From: JADJNY01 sp046349615
GTDB taxonomy: Bacteria > Planctomycetota > UBA1135 > GCA-002686595
NCBI GenBank assembly: GCA_046349615.1
Contig: JAXMBZ010000015.1
Location: forward strand, 1-64,000
DNA: 64,000 bases
Direction of reading: 5' to 3'
This document shows positions 13,107 through 21,739 of the stretch, in pieces. The notes beneath the pieces are model-generated. The model was given only the letters and a program-made list of their open reading frames with translations. It ran no database searches and had not been told where the DNA came from. The translations under genes were made by a program, and so were the position numbers. Within the stretch, counting starts at the first letter, position 1, and each line of letters begins with the position of its first letter.

Positions 13107-14564
13107 TCACAGCGTCTTCAACACACCCGTCCGCTCGTTGAACGCGTCGATCTGCGCGTCCCAACCCGCGGCCTCGGCGTAGCGCGCCTCCCAGAACGCG
13201 GGATCCCACAGCTGACGCAGCTCCTCCGAGGTCTTCCCCTGCTGCTCGACCCACGTGAAGTACTTCAAGTGGTGCAGCGCCTTGCGATCGTGGTAGCCGA
13301 GCTCGCGCATGTGATCCGTCTTCTGCCCGTGCAGACAACGATCCAGGTCGCGCGCGGCGTGCAGCTCCGTGTACGGTCCGCGCGCGGCCGTCATCTCGGC
13401 GAGGCGCGACTTGTAGAGCTCCTCGGAATCGGTGAACACCGTCATCACGACGTCGTCGGGCCCGAGCTCGTGCCAGCGCGCGAGCTTGATCGCAGCGAGC
13501 AGGTTGCAGATCGACGAGATGCCGAGCAGCGGGAGCTCGGCGAGCTGCGCGTCGCTCACGCCCTGTTTCGACAGGTACGCGCGACCCGCGGGCTCGTTGA
13601 AGAGGCGCAGGAGGCGCAGCGTGTCCTCGTCGTCGATCGCGATCACCATGTCCGTGTTGCGGACGTTGTGGATCCACGGCACGTGCTTGTCGCCGATGCC
13701 TTCGATGCGGTGTTCGCCGAAGCCGTTCGAGAGCAACGTCGGGCACTGCAGCGCTTCGACCGCGCCGATGAGCACGCCCGAACGGTCGTACTTCAACCGA
13801 TCGCCCGCGCCGATCGTGCCCGCCGAGCCCGTCGCCGACACGTACGCCGCGAGCCGTCCGCGCGGCGTCTTCACGCGCTCGAACGCTTCGAGCAGCGCGG
13901 GCCCGGTCACGTGGTAGTGCCACGACGGGTTCCCGAACTCCTCGAACTGATTGAAGATCACGTCCTGCGGGCGCTCGCGGCGGATGCGCCAGCACTCGTC
14001 GTAGATCTCTTTGACGTTGCTCTCGGTGCCGGGCGTCGCGATGACCTCGGCGCCGATCTGCTTGAGCCACTCGAAGCGCTCGCGGCTCATGCCTTCGGGC
14101 AGGATCGCGACCGCCGTCGCGCCCATGAGCGCGCAATCGAACGCTCCGCCGCGGCAGTAGTTGCCGGTCGAGGGCCACACGGCCTTCTGCGTCGTCGGGT
14201 CGAACGCGCCGGTGACGAGGCGCGGCACGAGGCAGCCGTACGCGGCCCCGACCTTGTGCGCGCCGGTCGGGAAGTACTTGCCGACGAGCCCGACGACGCG
14301 CGCGTCGATGCCGGTGAGCGCGCGCGGGATCTCGACGCAGTTGACGGCGCCGTAGCCGCCGCTCTTCACGTCGTTCTTCCAGCTGATGCGGAAGAGGTTG
14401 AGCGGGTTCACGTCCCACAACCCGATCGAAGGGAGCTTCCCCTTCACCTTCGCCGGGACCTTCGCGGGCTCGCGCATCTGCGCCAGCGTCGGCAGCACGA
14501 CGCGCTTCTCACGGCAGAGCCTCACGGCGCGCTCGAGCGCGGCCTCGTTCACCTTCGTCGTCAT
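13107..14564 (-). CDS. Fold-type-II PLP enzyme (cysteine-synthase/ammonia-lyase-like)
   Basis: A 485-aa pyridoxal-phosphate enzyme. The likely Schiff-base lysine is Lys104 in PTGAHKVGAAYG, and the phosphate-side loop is PSTGNYCRGGAF. The fold resembles tryptophan synthase beta, cysteine synthase and diaminopropionate ammonia-lyase, but it is longer than those (about 400 aa). Its place upstream of ygfK, 97 bp away on the same strand, recalls the ygeX (diaminopropionate ammonia-lyase) position in the enterobacterial ygf cluster. Reaction not assignable by eye. The ATG at 14564 is used; the frame upstream of it is non-coding in character. Confidence 0.7.
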   Translation of the reverse strand: MTTKVNEAALERAVRLCREKRVVLPTLAQMREPAKVPAKVKGKLPSIGLWDVNPLNLFRISWKNDVKSGGYGAVNCVEIPRALTGIDARVVGLVGKYFPTGAHKVGAAYGCLVPRLVTGAFDPTTQKAVWPSTGNYCRGGAFDCALMGATAVAILPEGMSRERFEWLKQIGAEVIATPGTESNVKEIYDECWRIRRERPQDVIFNQFEEFGNPSWHYHVTGPALLEAFERVKTPRGRLAAYVSATGSAGTIGAGDRLKYDRSGVLIGAVEALQCPTLLSNGFGEHRIEGIGDKHVPWIHNVRNTDMVIAIDDEDTLRLLRLFNEPAGRAYLSKQGVSDAQLAELPLLGISSICNLLAAIKLARWHELGPDDVVMTVFTDSEELYKSRLAEMTAARGPYTELHAARDLDRCLHGQKTDHMRELGYHDRKALHHLKYFTWVEQQGKTSEELRQLWDPAFWEARYAEAAGWDAQIDAFNERTGVLKTL

Positions 14565-14757
14565 TCCGAGAGGGTACGGTGCGGGAGCGCGGGGGTGCCA
14601 GTCGGTAGACGCACTGTGGTGGAGTCCTTCGTTGCCGGTCGGCGAGCCGACGCGGACCGAGGTGTCGTGGGACTGCGATCCGGTGAGGAATGGCTTGGGC
14701 CGCGCACGCTCGGCACCCACCGTCAAGTCCGCCTAGAATGCGCCGCGAGAGTGTCTC

Positions 14758-15582
14758 TTGAACGACGCACACGAACCCGACGAGGAGGAGGAGCTCGACC
14801 CGTACCTGTGGACGTACCTCAGCGAGTTTGCGTCGGAGGAGCAGATCTTCGCGAGCCTCCCAGATAGCGATCTCGGAGCCGAGCATTCGGATCCGAAGTC
14901 CATGGAAGCCTCTCGAGCTGGATCGAACGTCTCCGGCGCTGCGTCGACGGAGGCCGCCCCCGGTTGGGTCCGAGTTCGTCGCGAGCTCGGTTCGGGTGAA
15001 CCCGGCTTCGACACGGACTGCATCTTCGTGAATCGCTGTCCGAGCTGCCGACGGATCGCATCGACGCCGCGCTCGACCGTGTGCTCACGCTGCGGAGGCA
15101 CGTGGAGCGTGGCGGGGCAGACCGACATCCTCGACTTCGAATGCGCGGCGGCCCGGCACTTCCCGATGCTCGTGGAGGAACTTCTCTGGAACCCCGGGCT
15201 CCTTCACTTGCAGATGGGGTGCTTCTATCGCCATGTCGTGACGCGCGTGCAGGCAGACGATTGGGAGAAGGTGTCGCTCGCGTTCCGCCTGCTCGAGGAC
15301 CAGATGGAGCGATCCGGGTGGAGTGAGCACATCGAAAACGCAGTGCGCGTGTCCTTCCTCGAGTGCTTCGACTTCGATGGGAAGGAGGAGCGGGTGCTCC
15401 ACCTCTTCGGTCCTCTGCTTCGGTATCTCTACGACGATCAGATGATCCACATGGACGCGCTACCTATCGGCTGGAGGCGAACGTGGCATCGGCTGCGCAA
15501 GCCGTGCGAGGAGCGTGCGCCGCTCGCATGGCGACGAAAGCTCCTCGATCAGAGTCGGAGAGTGCTCACTCGAACGAGTTGA
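14758..15582 (+). CDS. Zinc-ribbon protein with an all-helical C-terminal domain
   Basis: A 274-aa protein with an acidic N-terminus (DEPDEEEELDP-like), a zinc ribbon at about 93-113 (CPSC...CSRCGG), and a C-terminal helical domain (FPMLVEELLWNPGLLHLQMG onwards) that resembles the DUF7674 type of immunity-like domain; that match is tentative. The start appears to be TTG at 14758; an ATG at 14902 would keep the zinc ribbon. GC is lower than in the flanking genes, which hints at acquisition. No toxin gene is adjacent. Confidence 0.5.
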   Translation: MNDAHEPDEEEELDPYLWTYLSEFASEEQIFASLPDSDLGAEHSDPKSMEASRAGSNVSGAASTEAAPGWVRVRRELGSGEPGFDTDCIFVNRCPSCRRIASTPRSTVCSRCGGTWSVAGQTDILDFECAAARHFPMLVEELLWNPGLLHLQMGCFYRHVVTRVQADDWEKVSLAFRLLEDQMERSGWSEHIENAVRVSFLECFDFDGKEERVLHLFGPLLRYLYDDQMIHMDALPIGWRRTWHRLRKPCEERAPLAWRRKLLDQSRRVLTRTS

Positions 15583-15655
15583 GGGGCTTCGGCGGACAGC
15601 GCTCGGCGCTGCACACGTCGTCGCTGTCCCAACCTGCCGCAATCGATCTTGGCGG

Positions 15656-15753
15656 ACGTAACGTACTGGAGCCATCTGCTACCGATCTACCCCGCTGCGG
15701 CGTTCGTCCGCGCGAATGCGCGATCCGGTAACGAACTGCTCCGGCACCGTACG
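15656..15753. repeat. Inverted-repeat intergenic element A0 (degenerate)
   Basis: The right arm (15722-15753, GATCCGGTAACGAACTGCTC then CGGCACCGTACG) is a recognisable family A arm. The left arm (15656-15688) is its degenerate inverse. The right end stops exactly where the thrC stop codon (15754-15756) begins. It fills the gap between the convergent zinc-ribbon gene and thrC. Confidence 0.55.
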
Positions 15754-17016
15754 TCAGACCTGCACCTGCCCCGTTCGCAGGAGCTCCTCCAGCGCCCCGA
15801 GCTCCGGCTCGATCACGAGCGGCTTCCCCGCCGCGCGCAGCGCGCTGTTCACGTCCTTCAGCCCGCTGCCCGTCACGACGAGCACCGCGCGGTCCGTCGA
15901 GCGCACGCGACCCTGCTTCTGCGCCTTCACGAAGCCCGCGAGCGCGGCCGCCGCCGCCGGTTCGGCGAACACGCCCTCTGCGCGCGCGAGCTGGCGCATC
16001 GCGGCAAGCAGCTCGTCGTCGCTCACGTGGACCGCGAACCCGTCGGATCCGCGCAACGCGCGCAGCGCCGCGTCGCCGTCGCGCGGCACGCTGACCGAGA
16101 TGCTGTCGGCGAGCGTCTTCCCGCTCACCGGGCGCAGCGCCGTCTTCTCGTCGAACGCGCGCTGGATCGCGTTCGACTCGCCCGACTGCACGGCGACCAT
16201 GCGCGGCGCGCGCTCGCACAAGCCGAGCGCCGTGAGCTCGGTGAAGCCCTTCCACAACCCGCTCAAGATGTTCCCGTCGCCCGTGCCGACGAACACGAGG
16301 TCGGGCGCGTCCCACGCGAGCTGCTCGGCGATCTCGAACGCGCAGCTCTTCTTGCCCTCGCGCGTGTACGGGTTTGCGCCGGTGTTGCGGTTGAACCAAC
16401 CGTGCTTCGCGCACGCGGCGGCGCACAGGTCGAACGCCTGGTCGTACGTGCCGCGCACGGCGACGACCTGCGCGCCGAAGAGCAGGATCTGCGCGACCTT
16501 CGCGGGCGGCGCGTTCTCGGGCACGAAGATGAGCGTGCGCGTGCCGGTGCGTGCGGCGAGGCACGCGAGCGACGACGCGGCGTTGCCCGTCGAGGCGCCG
16601 GCGACGAGCGGCTCACGGCGTTCGAGCGCGACGGCGAGCGCGATGGCGCCCGCGCGATCCTTGAACGAGGCGCTCGGGTTGCGCGAGTCATCCTTGATCC
16701 AGAGCTTCGCGTGGCCGAGCTCGCGCGAGAGGCGCGGCGCGTCGAGCAAGGGCGTGCCGCCGGCCGTGAGCCGGGCGCGGTGCGCGTCGACGGTGCTGGC
16801 GGCGACGGGGTAGAGCTCGGCGTAGCGCCAGAGCGAGCGCTCATTGTTCGCCGCGAGCGACGCACGCGTGACGCGCGAACGCAGCGCGACGAGATCGTGC
16901 ACGACCTCGAGGTTCGCGCCGCACGCCGCGCAGGCGTAACGCAAGGGCTCGCGAGGACCGGGAGCCGCGTGCTCAAAGGCACAACGAACGCAGCGAAGGC
17001 CGAGGACGTGGGGCAT
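15754..17016 (-). CDS. thrC: Threonine synthase
   Basis: A 420-aa fold-type-II PLP enzyme that makes threonine from O-phosphohomoserine. It starts with a zinc ribbon (Cys9, Cys12, Cys29, Cys32), then the Schiff-base motif PSASFKDRAG with Lys119, and the ASTGNAASSLA phosphate loop. GSGLKDVNSALR near the C-terminus is a standard threonine synthase signature. Length and layout match the class with an N-terminal zinc ribbon. The ATG at 17016 is 9 bp from the family A element at 17026; the longer open frame upstream only translates that repeat. Confidence 0.85.
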   Translation of the reverse strand: MPHVLGLRCVRCAFEHAAPGPREPLRYACAACGANLEVVHDLVALRSRVTRASLAANNERSLWRYAELYPVAASTVDAHRARLTAGGTPLLDAPRLSRELGHAKLWIKDDSRNPSASFKDRAGAIALAVALERREPLVAGASTGNAASSLACLAARTGTRTLIFVPENAPPAKVAQILLFGAQVVAVRGTYDQAFDLCAAACAKHGWFNRNTGANPYTREGKKSCAFEIAEQLAWDAPDLVFVGTGDGNILSGLWKGFTELTALGLCERAPRMVAVQSGESNAIQRAFDEKTALRPVSGKTLADSISVSVPRDGDAALRALRGSDGFAVHVSDDELLAAMRQLARAEGVFAEPAAAAALAGFVKAQKQGRVRSTDRAVLVVTGSGLKDVNSALRAAGKPLVIEPELGALEELLRTGQVQV

Positions 17017-17025
17017 CGAGGACGA

Positions 17026-17315
17026 GAATACGGTGCCAGAGCAGTTTTTCACCGGATGCTGCGCAATCCCTGCTGGGCAGCGCGGAGGCTCGCGAACGAA
17101 GCGCTCCTTCAGCTTCGTCGTCCACCCCAGAACGGGGGTGAGACGTGCAACTGGAGGCAGCTCCACCTCCAGCGGCTCGCGGCCGAAAGCTCGGGCGGGC
17201 GTAGACGGTAGTGAGCGCGTGGCGACGGCGCTGGGTATCCGGTGAAGCGCGCCGGCACCGTATTCCAGGGGACCGAGATGGGTATCCGGTGAAAAAGTGC
17301 TCTGGCACCGTATTC
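17026..17315. repeat. Inverted-repeat intergenic element A1
   Basis: The left arm is GAATACGGTGCCAGAGCAGT... (17026-17057) and the right arm is its inverse at 17284-17315, ending GGCACCGTATTC. A third, partial right arm lies inside at 17237-17265. The 290-bp unit contains further small hairpins, for example CCCCagaacGGGG near 17126. It accounts for most of the 378-bp gap between thrC and the alcohol dehydrogenase gene; I see no gene in it. Confidence 0.8.
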
Positions 17316-17394
17316 GTCGCGCAGCCCACTCGAAAACACACGGAGCCCGGTCACCCAGGCTCCGTGTTCCATTCCTCCAGCTCGCGCGCGCGCG

Positions 17395-18513
17395 TCAGCG
17401 CTTCGCGCCGCTCTTCAGCTCGGCCATGTCGAGCACGAACCGATACTTCACGTCGCCCTTCACGAGGCGCTCGTACGCCTCGTTCACCTGCCGCACCGGG
17501 AGCACCTCGACGTCCGCCGCGATGCCGTGCTCGGCGCAGAAGTCGAGCATCTCCTGCGTCTCCTTGATCCCACCGATCAGCGAACCCGCGAAGCTGCGGC
17601 GGCGGAAGATCAGGTCGAACACGCCGACGGGAACGGGCTCGCCCGGCGCGCCGACGATCGTCAGCGTGCCGTCCTTCTTCAGGAGCTGGAAAAGCGCGTT
17701 CAAGTCGTGCACCGCCGACACGGTGTCGAGGATGAAGTCGAAGCTGCCCGCGTGCTTCTGCATCTCGGCGGCGTTCTTCGACACGATCACCTCGTCCGCG
17801 CCGAGGCGCTGCGCGTCCTGCGCCTTGTGCGCCGACGTCGTGATGACGACGGTGCGCGCGCCGAACGCGTGCGAGAACTTCACGCCCATGTGGCCGAGAC
17901 CGCCGAGGCCGACGATGCCGACCTTCTGGCCCTTGCGCACGTTCCAGTGGCGCAGCGGCGAGTACGTCGTGATGCCCGCGCAGACGAGCGGCGCGGCGGC
18001 GGCGGGGTTCAGGCGCTTGTCGACGCGGAGCACGAAGCGCTCGTCGACGACGACCGACTCGGAGTAGCCGCCGTAGGTGACGCCGCCGAGGTGCACGTCG
18101 GGCGCGTTGTACGTGAACGTCGCGGGGCCGTCGCAGAACTGCTCCTGGCCGTCGTGACAACCGGGGCACGTGCCGCACGACGCGACGAGGCAGCCGACGG
18201 CGACGAGGTCGCCTTCCTTGTGCTTCTTGACGTCGCGCCCCACCTTCGTGACGCGGCCGACGATCTCGTGGCCGGGCACGCACGGGTAGGTCGTCGGCAT
18301 CGCGTTCACCCACTCGTTGCGCGCCTGGTGCAGGTCCGAGTGGCAGATGCCGCAGTAGAGGATCTCGATCTGGACGTCGTTCGGGAGCGGCGCGCGGCGG
18401 CGGATCGTCGTCGCGGCGAAGCCGGAGGTCGGCGAGCTCGCGGCGAAAGCGCGGACGGTGGCGGGGGTGGTGGTCGAGGTGGCGGCGTGGGGTTCGTTGC
18501 GCGTGTTGGTCAT
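17395..18513 (-). CDS. Zinc-dependent NAD(P) alcohol dehydrogenase (YahK/AdhA type)
   Basis: A 372-aa medium-chain dehydrogenase. It has the catalytic zinc ligands in YCGICHSDLH and PGHEIVG, four structural-zinc cysteines in CGTCPGCHDGQEQFC, and the nucleotide-binding GLGGLGHMGVKFSHAFGA. The family reduces aldehydes to alcohols with NADPH (YahK/Ahr and plant cinnamyl-alcohol dehydrogenase relatives). The final IPGK-type residues are the usual substrate-channel region. It is a single gene between two family A elements, starting 43 bp from element A2. Confidence 0.85.
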   Translation of the reverse strand: MTNTRNEPHAATSTTTPATVRAFAASSPTSGFAATTIRRRAPLPNDVQIEILYCGICHSDLHQARNEWVNAMPTTYPCVPGHEIVGRVTKVGRDVKKHKEGDLVAVGCLVASCGTCPGCHDGQEQFCDGPATFTYNAPDVHLGGVTYGGYSESVVVDERFVLRVDKRLNPAAAAPLVCAGITTYSPLRHWNVRKGQKVGIVGLGGLGHMGVKFSHAFGARTVVITTSAHKAQDAQRLGADEVIVSKNAAEMQKHAGSFDFILDTVSAVHDLNALFQLLKKDGTLTIVGAPGEPVPVGVFDLIFRRRSFAGSLIGGIKETQEMLDFCAEHGIAADVEVLPVRQVNEAYERLVKGDVKYRFVLDMAELKSGAKR

Positions 18514-18556
18514 CGTGGGTCTCCAGCGTGCAGCGTAGGCAAGACGGGGGCTCCGT

Positions 18557-18787
18557 GAATACGGTGCCAGAGCAGTTCTTCACCAGATTGGATCGAAGGG
18601 CGGGCGGAGCGCGTCTTCATCGACTCGCGTGCGGTGTCGGCGGAGCAGCTCGAGTCGGCCTCGATGCGCTCCCGCGCAAGGCCGATGTGGGACCCACCGT
18701 CGCCAGCAGGAACCGCGCATCCGCGCTCGCGACGGAGTCTCGGCGAAAGCGCTGCTATCTGGGGAAGAAGTGCTCTGGCACCGTATG
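18557..18787. repeat. Inverted-repeat intergenic element A2
   Basis: The left arm at 18557-18588 starts GAATACGGTGCCAGAGCA. The right arm at 18757-18787 reads GGGGAAGAAGTGCTCTGGCA then CCGTATG. The 231-bp unit fills most of the 327-bp gap between the dehydrogenase gene and the TfoX-like gene. No gene is seen in the gap. Confidence 0.8.
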
Positions 18788-18840
18788 CCGAGCGAGCGAA
18801 CGTCCGCTCGCTCTCGTGCTGCATGCGACGAGACGCCGCG

Positions 18841-19320
18841 TCAGCGCGCTCGCCCGGACGAAGACGACCGCTTCGACCGCGCCGCGCTCGTCGCCTTCGG
18901 CGTGCGCGCCGGCTTCGCGCCCTTCTTCGCAGCGACCTCGCGCTTCGACTCCGCCGACTTCGCCGCGGGCTTCGCGCGCGTCGTCGCCTTCGGCTTCAGC
19001 GTGCGCGCGTAACGGACGCTGACGGCGAAGTGCGCCGCGAGCTCCTTCGTGCGCGCGAGGAGCGCGGACGGGACGCGCACGTACTCCTTCATCACCGCGC
19101 CGTGCTGCACGCAGAGCTCCGTGCGGTAGCGCTGGAGGAACTCCTCGCGCTCCGGCGCGGGCAGACGCAGCGCGAGCGTGCCGTCGGGCGTGAGGAAGCT
19201 GAACATGTTCCCGTCGACCGAGGTGTACGGCATCGTCGCGCCCTTGCGCTCGACGCCCGGCTGCGTCGCGACGAGAGCTTCGTAGAGAGCGACGGAGTCG
19301 GCGGGCTTGGGTTTGGGCAT
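18841..19320 (-). CDS. TfoX-N-like protein with a histone-H1-like basic tail
   Basis: A 159-aa protein. Residues about 8-100 resemble the TfoX N-terminal-like fold found in small stand-alone proteins (MPYTSVDGNMFSFLTPDG, then LALRLPAPERE and a GAVMKEYV helix). Residues about 108-159 are a Lys/Arg/Ala/Ser/Pro tail (KPAAKSAESK, AAKKGAKPAR) like bacterial histone-H1-type tails, which usually bind nucleic acid. The ATG at 19320 is used. Function unknown; the tail suggests nucleoid or RNA association. Confidence 0.6.
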   Translation of the reverse strand: MPKPKPADSVALYEALVATQPGVERKGATMPYTSVDGNMFSFLTPDGTLALRLPAPEREEFLQRYRTELCVQHGAVMKEYVRVPSALLARTKELAAHFAVSVRYARTLKPKATTRAKPAAKSAESKREVAAKKGAKPARTPKATSAARSKRSSSSGRAR

Positions 19321-19352
19321 GGGGAGTTCGTCGGGTGAAGGGCCTGGAGAGG

Positions 19353-20075
19353 CTATCCGCGCTCGGTGGGTTTCGTCCGCGGTGAAACCGGGCTGCGGCG
19401 TCCACGCGTCGGAGGGCGCGCAGGCGCGTGATTCGCTTTCCGGCGTCCGCGTGCAACCCGCGCTGCGGAAGGCCCGAGTTCGATCGGATGACGCGTGACG
19501 CGCGCGAGCTCCTCGAGCAGCGAACGCAGTTGAGCGAGCAGCCGAGGCGACGCGCCCGCCTTCACGTACGCGCGGTAACACGACGAGTAGTACCCGAGCT
19601 GATCGGCCTTGCCGGCCTTGAAGATCTTCCAGAGCTTGTCGCCGACGCGGTGGAGATCGGCGAGGATCGCGCGCACGTTGTCGATCTTGTCCGCGACGGT
19701 CGGTCGCAGCGAGGAGGCCGGCTCGGTGGCGATCCGATCGATGTAGGCCTGCTTGCGCTCACGCCACGGCGGCTTCACTCCACCTTTCCAGCCGGGCGGC
19801 GTGTCCGTGGCGACTTGCACGAGGTGCAGGACGTGCGCGCCGAAGCGCTTGCGAAGAAGCTGCTCGTCGACGAGCTCGGGCTTGTCTTCGAGCGAGTCGT
19901 GAAGGAGCGCGGCGATCGCTTCGTCTTCCGAACCGCCGTCTTGCTGGACGATCGCGCAGACGGAGAGCAGGTGGGCGAGGACGGGGACCGACGAGCCTTT
20001 CCTGCGATCACGTCCGTGGAGTTCGAAGGCGAGGGAGAGCGCGCGGTAGAAGCGGGGGGAGAGGGTGTCGGTCAT
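19353..20075 (-). CDS. HD-domain phosphohydrolase-like protein
   Basis: A 240-aa protein with the HD-type metal site of SpoT/RelA-like hydrolases: VLAHLLSV, ALLHDSLED and a later DKIDNVRAILADLH. It lacks a nucleotidyltransferase or TGS domain, so it is like the small stand-alone HD (Mesh1-like) enzymes that hydrolyse (p)ppGpp or other nucleotides. The C-terminus is a basic, Pro/Arg-rich tail. Its ATG at 20075 is only 2 bp from element A3. Confidence 0.65.
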   Translation of the reverse strand: MTDTLSPRFYRALSLAFELHGRDRRKGSSVPVLAHLLSVCAIVQQDGGSEDEAIAALLHDSLEDKPELVDEQLLRKRFGAHVLHLVQVATDTPPGWKGGVKPPWRERKQAYIDRIATEPASSLRPTVADKIDNVRAILADLHRVGDKLWKIFKAGKADQLGYYSSCYRAYVKAGASPRLLAQLRSLLEELARVTRHPIELGPSAARVARGRRKANHAPARPPTRGRRSPVSPRTKPTERG

Positions 20076-20077
20076 GG

Positions 20078-20250
20078 GGTACGGTGCCAGAGCCATTCGT
20101 TACCACATCCAGGTCGTGCCCGTTCTCGGGCACGTGAAGTGTCCGCTCGGGCCGCTCGTGGCAGGCGCCTGCTGCGCACGATGGACGGCGCGAGGAGATG
20201 GTGTCTGTCTGGTGAAGAAGTGCTCTGGCGCCGTATTTGGCGCCGTATTC
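20078..20250. repeat. Inverted-repeat intergenic element A3
   Basis: The left arm (20078-20109, TACGGTGCCAGAGCCATTCG) and right arm (20207-20237) are family A arms; the last 13 bases of the right arm are then tandemly repeated (20238-20250). The unit occupies the entire gap: 2 bp from the HD gene's start codon on one side and overlapping the hemL stop codon (20249-20251) by 2 bases on the other. Confidence 0.8.
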
Positions 20251-21535
20251 ACCGAATCGCCGCGAACGCCCCCTCCGCCGCGATCACCGTGCGCTCGATC
20301 ACCTCGCTCGTGTGCGCGCTCGACACGAACCACGCTTCGAACGGGCTCGGCGGCACGATCACGCCGCGTTCGAGCAGCGCGTGGAACCACTTCGTCCAGC
20401 GCGCGCGGTCGGTCTTCAGAACTTGCCCGTAGCTCGAGAGCGGTTCTGACGAGAAGTAGGGGCACAGCATCGCGCCTTGGCGGCCGACCCACAGCGGCTG
20501 GCCGTGCTTCTTCGCCGCGCGTTCGAGGCCTTCCTGCAGCTGCGCCGCGCGCGCTTCCAGGTTCGCGTAGAAGCCGGGCATGTCGCACTGCATCAGCTGC
20601 GCGAGGCCCGCCGCGACGGCGACCGGGCAGCCCGACAGCGTGCCCGCTTGATAGACGTCCCCGGCAGGTGACACGCGCTGCATCACGTCGCGCCGTCCGC
20701 CGTACGCGCCGATCGGGAGGCCGCCGCCGATCACCTTGCCGAGCGTCACGAGGTCGGGCTTCACGCTCGTGAGCTCCATGTACCCGCCGCGCGCGACGCG
20801 GAAACCCGTCATCACCTCGTCGAAGACGAGCAGCGCGCCGTGCTTCGTGCACAGCTCGCGCAGGCCCTCCAGGAACCCCTTCGCCGGCAGCACGCACCCG
20901 ATGTTGCCCGCGACCGGCTCGACGATCGCGCACGCGATGCGACCGGCGTTGTTCTCGAAGACGGCGCGCGTGTTCTCGAGGTCGTTGTACTCCGCGACGA
21001 CCGTCAGCTCCGCGAGCGACTTCGGCACGCCCGGCGAATCCGGCGCGCCGTTCGTCAACGCACCCGAGCCCGCCTTCACGAGGAAGCTGTCGCCGTGCCC
21101 GTGGTAGCACCCGTTGAACTTGAGCACGACGTCGCGGTTCGTCGCCGCGCGCGCGAGGCGGAGCGCGCTCATCGTCGCCTCCGTGCCGCTGTTTACGAGG
21201 CGCACCATCTCGACGGCGGGCATGCGCTCGACGATGCGCTTCGCGAGGAGGAGCTCGCCCTCCGTCGGCGCGCCGTACGCGGTGCCGAGTTGCGCCGCGC
21301 GCATGATCGCTTCGACGATCGCGGGGTGCGCGTGGCCGAGGATGAGCGGGCCGTAGCTCATCACGTAGTCGAAGTACTCGTTGCCGTCGACGTCGCGCAC
21401 GAGGGCACCTTTGCCGCTCGCGACGTGCACCGGTGTCCCGCCGACGCCTTTGTACGCGCGCACGGGACTGTTCACGCCGCCGGGGATGAGCTTCTGGGCC
21501 TGTTCGAAGATGCTGCGGGAACGATCGAGCTTCAT
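20249..21535 (-). CDS. hemL: Glutamate-1-semialdehyde 2,1-aminomutase
   Basis: A 428-aa class-III PLP aminotransferase that turns glutamate 1-semialdehyde into 5-aminolevulinate, the second step of C5 tetrapyrrole synthesis after HemA. Recognised by IPGGVNSPVRAYKGVGGTP at the N-terminus, NSGTEATMSALRLARA, the FNGCYHGHGDSFLVKAGSGA motif, and the PLP lysine in LVTLGKVIGGGLPIGAYGG. Full family length. It lies about 8 kb from the hem operon at 29.6-36 kb. Confidence 0.93.
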   Translation of the reverse strand: MKLDRSRSIFEQAQKLIPGGVNSPVRAYKGVGGTPVHVASGKGALVRDVDGNEYFDYVMSYGPLILGHAHPAIVEAIMRAAQLGTAYGAPTEGELLLAKRIVERMPAVEMVRLVNSGTEATMSALRLARAATNRDVVLKFNGCYHGHGDSFLVKAGSGALTNGAPDSPGVPKSLAELTVVAEYNDLENTRAVFENNAGRIACAIVEPVAGNIGCVLPAKGFLEGLRELCTKHGALLVFDEVMTGFRVARGGYMELTSVKPDLVTLGKVIGGGLPIGAYGGRRDVMQRVSPAGDVYQAGTLSGCPVAVAAGLAQLMQCDMPGFYANLEARAAQLQEGLERAAKKHGQPLWVGRQGAMLCPYFSSEPLSSYGQVLKTDRARWTKWFHALLERGVIVPPSPFEAWFVSSAHTSEVIERTVIAAEGAFAAIR

Positions 21536-21739
21536 GGTGGTGTGCGGGTCGAACGGAGGGGCGCGGTTTTCGAGCCGCGCGCGCGTGCTTTCGATCCGTG
21601 GATGATAGGTTCCCGCGCCCTCGCGGTCGCCTGCGTTCCTCTGCGGAGGCGGCGCCTGCGCGAGGCCGATCCCCGACATGAACTGCGTCCTCGAGTCCGT
21701 GCGAGCCCCGTCCGCCGCCCCACGCGGCGAGGGAGCGTC

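Noticed and set aside
17026..17315. Family A arms as sigma-54 promoters (CTGGCACCG resembles TGGCAC)
   Set aside because: The -12 GC does not fall at the required distance in any copy, and the arms come as inverse pairs.
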